Positions 41,611 to 53,600 of a DNA stretch of 64,000 bases are shown here, piece by piece (positions within the stretch are counted from its first letter, which is position 1; each line of letters opens with the position of its first letter). Below the pieces are notes generated by a model. That model was given only the letters and a program-made list of their open reading frames with translations, did not search any database and was not told the DNA's origin. A program made the position numbers and the translations under genes. Source of the DNA: Ypsolopha sequella (taxonomy: Eukaryota; Arthropoda; Insecta; Lepidoptera; Ypsolophidae); NCBI GenBank assembly GCA_934047225.1, contig OW204012.1:3038001-3102000 (forward strand). Reading direction: 5' to 3'.

Positions 41611-44600
41611 CTTGAAAGAAAATAACATTGTAAGAGCTTTTTGATAATTTTTTCATCTCTAATGCTTAGTTTTACGAAGCTATTTGTGTCGATTTGGTGT
41701 AACACGTTTTAACTTATTCGACATGAATAAATTTAAAGAGAGAACCTTTTATTTTTCTGTATCGAAAACACAAAGATAGCATAAAAATAAGGTTAGTCCT
41801 GTCAAATAAGTTAAGTCGTGTTACATCAAATTGACAGAATAGGCAATCTTTACTTATTTAGCTAAGAAAATTGGGGAAAGCACGAGTCGGACTCCAGCAC
41901 GAAGGGTTCCCTTATTCCTTACCACCGCAAAATACGGGTACGGAACCCTAAAAACATTAAGGTAAATCACAAATAATATAACCCTAAAAAAAATAATTTC
42001 CTCCCAACATAAAAAAACGGGCTAAGAGGAGTCAGGCTCGCACAATAAGGTTAGTACAAATACTAGTATATTATTTTATACTTAGTATATAATATATAGG
42101 TATATTAGGCATTATGTATATTCACTTTATTAGTTTTGATTCTTCTTTTATTTATTTATTTTGTAAATTTAGTATCCACCTCCACATTACGTAAAATAAT
42201 ACTTTCTTCACCACCCAAAGGTTGGCTGGAAGAAATCGCTTTAAGTGACAAGTCCGCCCTTGTTCAACATTGTGTGTTCAAAACTCTGTACTCAATTTTT
42301 TATTTAACCGTGTACAATAAAGTGTGTATTCATTCATTAAATATTACAGTGAGCACACAATAGAGAAAGTTAAACTTATACACACTCAAAACATACTACA
42401 CCTTTACAGGATTATTGGTGAACAGTATTCCTTAGCTTTCGATTGATAGCAATGAAATTAAGATGTGTGTTGATATTGTTTTAAATATACGTACTCGTAT
42501 ATCCTCGAAATGTTGACGGTGCAAAAAATTCGCACGTGATATTGCGAAAAAGCCGGAAAAAATTTAAATATAATTAATAAAAAGGTTGATCATTAATTTG
42601 GCTTTAGATCGTTTTATCTATATGTATATTACAACAAATACGCCACATAAAAGTTAAATTCTTAAATACAAATCAATAACATAGCCATTTACAATTTATT
42701 TTTTCTATGCCTGTTCGCAAGGTTTATTTGACAATTTATGATCATATTTACACAAATTAGTTCTAATTAATCACATTTGGATCCTAAGTTTTGATTTACA
42801 GACAGTTATAATTATAACGCATTTCCCGTTGTAATACGATTCAAATAGTTTATTTTGCAAAGTAGGTATATCCATATAATACACTTTTTACAAGTCAAAA
42901 TTTAATGTTATAAAAATATATGTAATAAAATAATAAATGTACATGATTAAAGGTTTTTTTTATTTATGTAGCAATATATATACGATTAAAATGATAGGTA
43001 AAATATACTATATTATACAAGGTGAAATATATACCTTAATTATATTTATACACAATAAAAAAATATATCTTAATTATATTTACTGGCACTGATTTCCAAA
43101 AATCCTTGAAAGCGACAAAAAAGAATCAACGCCCTCCCCCTTACCTCCAAAACTGGTGGACCGAAAAATATGAAAATAAAAATTATAAAGATTAAGTACA
43201 AGAAAAATATAGCGGTTGAGAATTCACGAAAACTAAATGACAACATTAAATTTTTCATCCACTATTACGAAACCCTAGGTACGCGAGTCTGACTCGCACT
43301 AGACCAGTTTTTTATTTAAATTGATGATCACCTCCGGCACCTGCCCCATTAATTCGTCATGCCGGCTCCGGCAACTGAGCCACAACCTAAAAAATCCATA
43401 ATGTGCACACACTGACCAACAAGAGAGTGGGACAAATACAACTGTCGTGTTCCTAATAGAAAGGGAGATAGATACCAAGGACGATTATAAAAAGGCGCGA
43501 GAACAATAATATGAAATGAATAATGAGGCGTCAGCTGCGATGGTGTGGCCATGTTTCCCGAATGTCTGATGCCAGGGTGGCTAAGCGCATCTTCTACTCC
43601 GAATTGCAGGAAGGGAAACGGAAACAGGGCGGCCAATTTCTGCGTTATAAAGATGTGCTTAACCGCCACATGAAGAAATGTGCAATAGACCCAGCACAAT
43701 GGGAAACACAGGCAGCAGACAGACCACATTGGAGGCAGGCTGTGAACACTAAGGTGTATGCTTTCGAGCCGATTAGATGCGCTGAGCTCGACACAAAACG
43801 AGACCAGCTTAAGGCCCGACCACCAGTGGCCATCAATTATAATATAGTTGGAGGGGTGCTGATGTGCAGTGAATGTGGTCGCACTATGGGGAGTCGAAAT
43901 TTCATTTTACGAATTTCACAAAAATTGTTATTGATCCATGATACTCATCACTTACTAAGCCACCAGTATGAATTTGGACGATGATCAAAAAGTCATCTTG
44001 TATATAATAAATATACTTGAACTAAATTATCGACCGGAAACGCGGTTTGCGGAAGTCACTCGGGCAGAACATAATATCAGAGACCAAGAAAATTGTTTTA
44101 CTGAGATACATGACTAAGCATTTTTTGTTCTTCCAAAAACGATATAATTATTTAAATTTTGTTTATACATATTTTTTTTCATAAAATAGTTTCAATGAGA
44201 ACCAAAAAATACGGCAAACCGGATTAGGTCAAATACGTACTTATGAAATTATATGGTCCCAAAAATATTTACTAACAACTACACAAAAACTAATGCAACG
44301 CGGGCGAAGCTGCGGACAAAATCTGGTTCCTTAAGAGGTTTCAATAGCAAAACTGCCTTTAGAGACGTTTTTGAATTGCTTTAAACTTTCTATATGAATA
44401 TTACAAAACATCGAAAAAAATATATGACCTTTATTGACCCATGTCCCGTAATTGTGATGTTTTAAAACCTCTAAAGCTTTAACCTACAGCGGGTAAATAA
44501 ATACCTTTCAAATGCTTTAAAATGGTTTAAAGAACTGATAAGATTTTTAAATTCAAAAGAGTCAAGGTCAAAACGTTTAAAACTTTTAAATATCAAATGT

Positions 44601-47600
44601 AACATGTGTAAAAAGTATTATTTTCTCTATTTTGCGCTACCTGGCGACGCAGCGATCGTCGTAACAGCCACTTTGCAATGCACTCTGATATGAACGTTAT
44701 TTCTATTTTATTTCTGTTGATATTTGTACCGACACATTTCGAGCTGCTAATTTAGCTTACTGAAGCCCCTTAATAATATTCGTATATTTATTTCGAGCCC
44801 AGTCTATAAAAAATTATTGTATTAAGAAAACTTGACATAATGCATACAGTAAACTTTAATCTTGACATAATGCAGACAGTAAACTTTAATCTTGACATAA
44901 TGCATACAGTCAACTTTAAACTTGACATAATGCATACAGTCAACTATAAACTTGACATAATGCATACAGTCAACTTTAAACTTGACATAATGCATACAGT
45001 CAACTTTAAACTTGACATAATGCATACAGTCAACTTTAAACTTGACATAATGCATACAGTCAACTTTAAACTTGACATAATGCATACAGTCAACTAAAAA
45101 ATAAACTTTTAACAAAAAAATAGCAACCGACTTCAATAGTAACAGCAGTCATTCACTAAAAAGTTAATAATAATTCTATAAAGACCGATGGTACCGAAGC
45201 AACGCTTTTGCCGACTTCTTTCTTCCTGAAACGTTATGTTATCTAGAAGTCGGCGTTCTTATATTGGTTTTTATGTTGCTATATCGTAGGAAATACGCCG
45301 ACTTCTAGATAACATAATGTTTCAGGAAGAAAGAAGTCGGCAAAAGCGTTGCTTCGGTACCATCGGTCTTTATAGAATTATTATTAACTTTTTAGTGAAT
45401 GACTGCTGTTACTATTGAAGTCGGTTGCTATTTTTTTGTTAAAAGTTTATTTTATTTCACATTTTTAAGTGTTGCTGGGTTAAATTGTGAAATATGGGTA
45501 GTTCTTGCAAACGTGGTTTTAATATGAAACGAAGTTCAAGTGAGTATAAGTAGCTATGTTTGAGTAGCTTCCTGCTATCAATCTCGAGTTATGTGCTGTC
45601 ATTCATTAAAGAGTTCTACGGTGATGAAGCCAAAATCGAAGGTCAGGTGGGTATACTGGCAATTTTCAAGCAATGCCCTGCAATGAGCACCATAACACAA
45701 ACTGATTGCCGCAATCCAAAGTTATGTGCTGTCATCCGTTGAGGAGTTCTATGGTGATGAAGCCAGGATCGAAGGTCAGGTGGGTATTCTGGTAATCTCC
45801 TAGTAATACCCTTGAATTAGCACCCTAACGCAGTGATTGCCGCAATCTCGAGTTATGTGCTCTGATCCGTTGAGGAGTTCTATGGTGAATATGTTGATGA
45901 AGCCAGGATCGAAGGTCAGGTGGAAGAATGATGATTTTCAAGTAATACCTTGTAATCAGCACCCAGGTACAAAGCGATTACCTCAATTTCGAGAGGTATG
46001 CTGTCATTTTCTGAGGAGTTCCACTGCCTATCTCTGAAGACCTTCATCAGATCATGACCAAACCCAAAATGGGACCTACCTGGAAGTACACTCTTTCAAA
46101 CAAAAAAAGAATTGTTCAAATCGGTTCAGAAATGACGGAGTTATGGAGTAACAACGCCAAAAAAAAAAAAAAAAAAACATACAGTCGAATTGAGAACCGC
46201 CTCCTTTTTGAAGTCGGTTAAAAACTTTCGCGATTTTCACACATTATGAGTATAAGGTTCGGGTCTTAATGAAGTAAAAATGGAAATATACAGTTAGCTT
46301 GTGACTACGACAGCTTACAGAGGTGTCTAAACGTAACATATCCTTTAAGCCTTAAAGTTACCGGTGCTCCTATTCTGTGTATTTAATGAAATACACGGAA
46401 AATTATAATCAATTTCCGATATATGCAATAAATGGCCGGTCACTTTCCGCGGACTCGTACGCTGTCGATGATTGTGAAGTTTAGGTTATTACGCGTAAAA
46501 TTACAAAATGCCTCGTTGTTTAAAAAAAAATTTTTTTTTATCATATGAGTTATTTAAGTTAATTACATATTGTTAAAAATGTCGAATGGTACGTTTTTTA
46601 TAATCATTTATTCAAATAATAAGCCACCGATACAGTGCGCGCCAATCTTTTAGTCGCCTCTGAATGAGTAACGAGTGCAAGCTTGCGCAGGTACAGTCAA
46701 GGAAACAATAATGTCAACGGTTGATTATTAAATGTTTACTATAAGTGGGAAGGTGTACTTGTTGTACCTACCTATTTAATTATTATTTTAGTGCAATCTT
46801 AACTACGAGTATATAAATAAAACGCATTAATATAAACAACATTTTCCTACATTGTCGCCTTAAAACGCTGTAACGTCCGCGAGGCATGACAACAACAATA
46901 AACATTAACGAACTAAATCAACAAAACTTTAACAAAACAACAAATAAAGGCAACAAACACAATAAACTATAACAAACAGATTCAACGATAAACTTAACGA
47001 ATCATGGATTTTTTTTCCTCGAAGGTACTTTCCATGCAACGCGCGGGTGTATAGTGTACGGACGTAGCACTAACACTAACGCATAGTGTTGACACCTGCA
47101 AAATGGCGAGCGGGGGGTGTGGTGCGGCACGCAGGCGGGTGTGCTCCGCGCCCTCGCTCCTGTAACGTCCCCCTGACACCGTAAAACGGTTATTGCGTCG
47201 CCTCTTGCGGCTATCTTCAGAGGCGACTAAAAGATTGGCGCGCACTGTAATAAATGTTCTATGGATATCCGACTTTTCATTTACAATACGATACGCGATG
47301 ACGAGATCTTATAATCGCTCGGCTTCATTAAAGCCAATTCTGAAGGATTTAATTTTAGTTTTAGTGCTGTCAATGCTTAAAATTTCCCAAAGAAATTTAG
47401 CTTCTAATGCTAACTCTTAAGGACTATTTTGTATCGAAGAAAATTTAGTTTTGACAGCACTAAAACTAAAATTAGAACCTTCAGAATCGGCTTCATTATT
47501 AATATTATTTAGGAGTAGGGGATTTTTATATTTTCTCAAATTTTAGGCAGAGTTACAGTCGCGGGATAACAGATCACGCGACCTGACCATTATCAATAAC

Positions 47601-50600
47601 ATATAAAAAGAGCAAGGCGTGGCAAATGAGCAAGGCGTGAAATCACATAACGCCCTCGTGAGCGTTCCATATGTGCATTACAAGCTGGTATATCAAGTAG
47701 CTACAAAACAATTCGATGTACAGATATGGTGGAAAAATTCATCGTTCCAGATACGAACATCGGTAGCGAAGTCGTTAGCGCACCCTGTCATTAAGCAGGA
47801 GGCCCGAAGAATTTTTTCAAAAATATTTGTGCTTTTAAATTTGTTTCCGAATGATTTCTAGTTTGTACTCTAATAATAACTGGATAATAATTGAATCTTC
47901 AATCTTACATACAGCAAAGCGCAGCTTAGGCCACCCTCTTGCCCGTTGGACTGACGATCTGAAGGACGTTGCGGGTGGCGGCTGGACGAGGATGACTGAG
48001 GACCGCCAAGAGTGGCGTAATATTGGGGAGGCCTATGTCTAGCAGTGGACGAATACGGGCTGATGGATGGATGGATGGAATTGAATCTTATATAAAAAGA
48101 GCAATGACAATAGCGTATAGTCATAGGGCTTAGGAAAAAAAGCTGCGTTTTAGGCAGAAAGCAAGCCGCTTTGTCCAGTAATACTAAGGACCAATATGAA
48201 TGTATCTATCAATATATCTATAAATAACATTGCAGTATGGGAAAGCACATCGGTAAATTCACGGGTTGTGTTGAGACCTGGATAGCTCAGAGGCTAGAGC
48301 AATCGCCCGGCAAGCGAGAGGTCCCGGGTTCGATTCCCGGTTCAGAGCTCCTCACATCCAGATTTACTTTTATTTCTGCGTTTCTATACTGCAATGATAT
48401 AATGTTAACCAATATGAATGATTTCATCCGAGGAAATGAAAATTTCATTCACTAGAATTCAAGATGGCGGACGTTTTCCAACATGGCGGCTGCATAATTT
48501 AAAAAAATTATAGAATCAAAACGGCTTCACCAATTTTAATTATTAGGGTGTCAATCAATTTGTATTGACATATTGAATAATAAAAAAAATATACCGTATA
48601 AAAAATTCAAGATGGTAGCTGAATATTAATAAAATTATGAAATTTTCCAAATATTTTTTTCATTCTTATGATAATAACAACTAAATTTTCTATGATATGG
48701 TCACATGTTTTTATAATTTAATAAATTATGATAAAATTATCTACAAAACTAAAAAAAATCTTGAAAATCCGATGAGTAGTTTTTAAACTATATGCATTTC
48801 AAAAGAACCGCGCGGTTTCGAATGTCATCACTGCACGTGATGTGATGCATCATAAAATAATTTACAGCTTCGGGTTTCTCCCACCATGATCTTATTTACG
48901 TGTCCTATAAATTGAAAATCCCAAAAGTTAAGCCCAAAGTCATCTTCCAGCGTAACTTCGCGGGTATGAACAGAGACAAGCTCATTGTTGATGCGCAAAG
49001 AATAAATTGGTCACAGTTGGAGCACCTTACCACCGTCGATGAAAAGGTTGCCATTTTTAATGAGCTTGTCATTGACTTATATGACATCCATGCTCCTATT
49101 CACCCTGTCCGAATGAAACATGCTCCAGCTCCTTGGCTCACGGATGCGATCCGTAAAGCCATGGCGTACAGAGATAGTCTTCGATGCAAGCATAAAAAAG
49201 TTGCCTCTGGTGAAAACTGGGATAGGTTCAAGGCAGCGCGAAACAAATGCAATCAAATGATCAGGAATGCAAAACGCCAACACATCCATTCTTCTATAGA
49301 AAATTGTTCCCCAAATAATCTTTGGCGATTTTTGCGTAAATTGGGGCTTGGTAAATGTCACCAGGAACTAAACCCTTCACTTGACTTAAATGGTCTTAAC
49401 CACCATTTTTCTTCACCGCCTCATATTATTGACCATTCTTTAAAACATTTAACAATCCAGCGCCTTCTTGCAGCCCCTCCTGTCACGTCCCAAAAATTCT
49501 CATTTGAACCTGTTTCTGACTTTACAATCGAAAAGATCATTCTCTCCATCCCCAGTAAAGCCATTGGTCATGATACATTGGGCCGTGATCTTCTCTTACC
49601 CATTCTCAAAATTATTCTTCCTTCTCTTAGCCATATTATAAATTTTTCTCTTTCTTCAAATACATTCCCTTCTTTTTGGAAAATGGCATACATGGTACCT
49701 GTGCCAAAAATTATTGATCCATCTGAATTCAAGCACTACCGCCCCATATCGATTCTTCCTTTCCTGTCCAAGGTACTTGAACGTGTAGTAAATCGTCAGC
49801 TCCTTAACTTTCTTCATGCTAACCATCTCCTTAACCCACTTCAATCAGGATTTCGTCCTGGCCACAGCACTTGCTCTGCTCTCATTAAAATTACTGACGC
49901 TTTTCGTAAAGCTATGGATGAACAACAACTCACTCTCTTGACCCTCCTCGATTTTAGCAATGCTTTTAACTGTGTTGATTATGACATACTCATCACTATC
50001 CTCCGGTTTCTAAACTTATCTGATTCTACCATAACTTGGTTCTATTCATACCTCATTGGGCGCAAACAACGTATACGTCTTAACGACACTTTTTCTGATT
50101 GGTGTGACATAACAGCTGGAGTTCCACAAGGTGGCGTACTGTCCCCTCTCCTGTTCTCTATATTTATCAACACCCTTACTACCGTTATTAACTTTAGCTC
50201 TTTCCATCTTTACGCAGATGATCTACAATTATATCTATCATGTAAACAAGATCTGTTACCTGTGACCATACAAAAGATGTCATCAGATCTTGATTCCATT
50301 TGTCTATGGTCAGAACAATTCGGGCTTCTTGTAAATCCAGCAAAAACGCAGGTCATGATCTTGGGCAGCAGAGCGCTAGTGGATAAGCTTGACATCAGCA
50401 CTCTGCCTCAAGTAAAGTTTCATGGAATCTCACTAACTTACTGCACTGAGGTAAAAAACTTGGGGCTTCACATTCAGAACAATATGAGCTGGGATCGCCA
50501 TGTTGCTGAAGTAAGTAAAAAGATATTTGCATCTATGCATTCTTTAAAGCGTCTGCAAAAGTTCTTACCATACTCCGCTAAGGTTACGTTGGTTAATTCT

Positions 50601-53600
50601 CTGTTGCTTCCCATTCTAGACTATGCTGATGTCTGCTTTCCCGATTTAATTGTAGAATTATTAAACAAACTGGACCGTCTTCTTAATCTTTGTATTCGCT
50701 ATATCTTTGGTCTTCGAAAGTACGATCATATCTCACAATCTCGCTCTGAATTGGGTTGGCTTAATATTAAGTTTCGTAGAAATGCCCACATCCTTGCTTT
50801 TCTTTATAGTATTTTGCACAACTCATGTTCTCCTCCCTATCTCAAAGAACGTTTTATCCCCTTTGGTTCCCTTGGACGTCTTCTACGTCCAAGTAAAGCT
50901 CTGCTTCTCCGTACTCCAGAACATTCTACTCAAATGTATTCGAATTCCTTTACTGTGTCAGCAATTCGCCTTTGGAATAATCTTCCACTTCATATACGCG
51001 AGGCTACATCAGTGACTACTTTTAAAAACAAGGTATATCAACATTACCTTGATCTACAAAATAAAGAAATGGGTCTACTCTAAATACGTGTTTAAGGTTA
51101 TAATCTTTGTTTAACCTCTCGTAAATACTATTTGTGTTTATATATTTATATGTATCAGTGTGTGTATTATATAGAGGTAGTATATGTATTTGATTATAAA
51201 TTATAAGTTACCTATTTATGTATTTTACCTATATATATAATTATTTTAGTTAAAATTAATTGTATCATAATAATATGCCTAGTCATAATACTGTTTCCTC
51301 ACCGAAGCACTACCCTTGACAAGTTCTACATCGCCAAAGGTTAGCTGGAAGAAAATGCTAATTAGCATTAAGCTCGCCTATGTACATGTTTTTATTTGTG
51401 CAATAAAGAATTTTTAATAATAATAATAATAAAATCAAAACGAGTGCACCAATTTCAGTAATTTATACATCAGATGATTTGTATTTATATCTTGTAATTT
51501 ATAAAGTCTTGTGAAAACCGGCCAAGTGCGAGTTGGACTCGCGCACAAAAGGTTTCGTACCAAGTACACAACTGTTTATTTGTTTTGGTCACAAGTTACT
51601 AATTTCATTATGAATTGATGTTTCAATGTTTTGATTTCCTACAGTAGGTATGAATTCTCATAATAATAACATACAGGAATTACGAAATCCCTAACTAGTT
51701 TAGTTTTTGAGATAGACTCCGTAATAAAAAATGTTCCAAAACTAACAGAAGGCCCCATTTCTTTATTTTTTAAGGTATAAATTAGCATTAAATACATTAA
51801 TCCTCTGTATCTAAAGCTTCATCCGATGTGGTTGAACTGAAAGAAGAAAAAATTCATATGAAATTAGCCCAGAATGTACCTATATCATCAATTATCATAC
51901 TTTTATAAGTAAAAATTAAAGAGATACCTTTCGTTTTTGCAGCTGCCTTTGCATGTGCTGCATTGCATTGTGCAGGGTAGACCCACCCGTCGACACGAGC
52001 AACGCATTGTTTCGCAGCCTTTTTTACAACCGCAATGGTCTAAGTAAGATAACTCATGCCATATCTCCCTGGCTTCAGACCATTGTGGTACCCAACTTTC
52101 ATCAGATGATTTCCAACCCCAAGAGGATGGAGATGGCATAGCGGCATTGTCGAGAATAACGGAAGTGCCCCATAAGTGTCCCGCTTGATAGGTGGCACGG
52201 AGCACGTGTTTTTGTAATGCCGCTGATGTTGGTGGGATGCTTGTTACGAATTTATTCTTGGTAGCAAATAGTTCCTTGCGTACCAAGTTGACCGACGAAT
52301 GCGCTGTTTGTGAATCGTACAGGTAGCAGGTGAACTTTTCCAGCATAGCCATAATTTCTTTAGGAAGACTTTGTATTGGCTGCGATATTTCTTTTAAAGC
52401 TGGTGTAACTTCAGGGTGTGACAACCACGTTTTGAAGCATGACTTCTTTCCTTATGTATGGAAATAAGAAGTAGTGTCACAGCCTGTAAAGTTTCTGGGG
52501 CAAGCCTTCCTGAATGACTTTGATGCTACTAATGTGGTGACAAATGTTGCTAATCTAGTGACTTCTTCAGACTACACTCGCACCGCAATTTCTGGAAAAA
52601 CAATAGGAACGCATGCAGAAGAAGCCGATGGCCGCATCGTACTTCACGCAAATGATATGGCAGAACAGGGAATCACGCGTATTCTGGACAGATCTTCCGA
52701 CACAGATGTTTTGGTGTTATTGATATCATTTTATAAAACTTTAACTGAGAGTGGCCTGCAAGAATTGTGGCTATTGACCGGGACGGCAAATAAACGCCGT
52801 TATGTCGAAGTTCATAAAATAGCCAACACTTTGGGCCCTGACAGATCAACTGCTCTTCGTGGCTTTCACGCCTTTACAGGCTGTGACACTACTTCTTATT
52901 TCCATACATAAGGAAAGAAGTCATGCTTCAAAACGTGGTTGTCACACCCTGAAGTTACACCAGCTTTAAAAGAAATATCGCAGCCAATACAAAGTCTTCC
53001 TAAAGAAATTATGGCTATGCTGGAAAAGTTCACCTGCTACCTGTACGATTTACAAACAGCGCATTCGTCGGTCAACTTGGTACGCAAGGAACTATTTGCT
53101 ACCAAGAATAAATTCGTAACAAGCATCCCACCAACATCGGCGGCATTACAAAAACACTTGCTCCGTGCCACCTATCAAGCGGGACACTTATGGGGCACTT
53201 CCGTTATTCTCGACAATGCCGCTGTGCCATCTCCATCCTCTTGGGGTTGGAAATCATCTGATGACAGTTGGGTACCACAATGGTCTGAAGCCAGGGAGAT
53301 ATGGCATGAGTTATCTTACTTAGACCATTGCGGTTGTAAAAAAGGCTGCGAAACAATGCGTTGCTCGTGTCGACGGGTGGGTCTACCCTGCACAATGCAA
53401 TGCAGCACATGCAAAGGCAGCTGCAAAAACGAAAGGTATCTCTTTAATTTTTACTTATAAAAATACGATAATTGATGATATAGGTACATTCTGGGCTGAT
53501 TTCATATGAATTTTTTCTTCTTTCAGTTTAACCACATCGGATGAAGCTTTTGATACAGAGGATTAATGTATTTAATGCTAATTTATACCTTAAAAAATAA

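Larger units (their letters stand above)
48137..52491 (-). repeat. Large foldback 1, left arm (interrupted)
   Basis: Inverted copy of 52872-54430. It is 4,355 bp because of two later insertions: a SINE-like segment (48203-48407 plus a 13-bp duplication) and a LINE (48859-51428 plus a 7-bp duplication). Net length about 1,560 bp, against 1,559 bp for the right arm. Confidence 0.92.

Noticed and set aside
43349..43729. 126-codon frame on the - strand
   Set aside because: It is antisense to the LINE C-terminal fragment, which has the recognisable protein sequence.
44822..45136. Long repetitive frames on both strands ([14 protein letters not shown] and its reverse)
   Set aside because: A 30-bp satellite gives endless open frames in any stop-free phase; there is no start context or protein relative.
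48276..48348. Functional tRNA gene
   Set aside because: A and T arms look right, but the acceptor stem does not pair and the segment is inside a SINE-like insertion.
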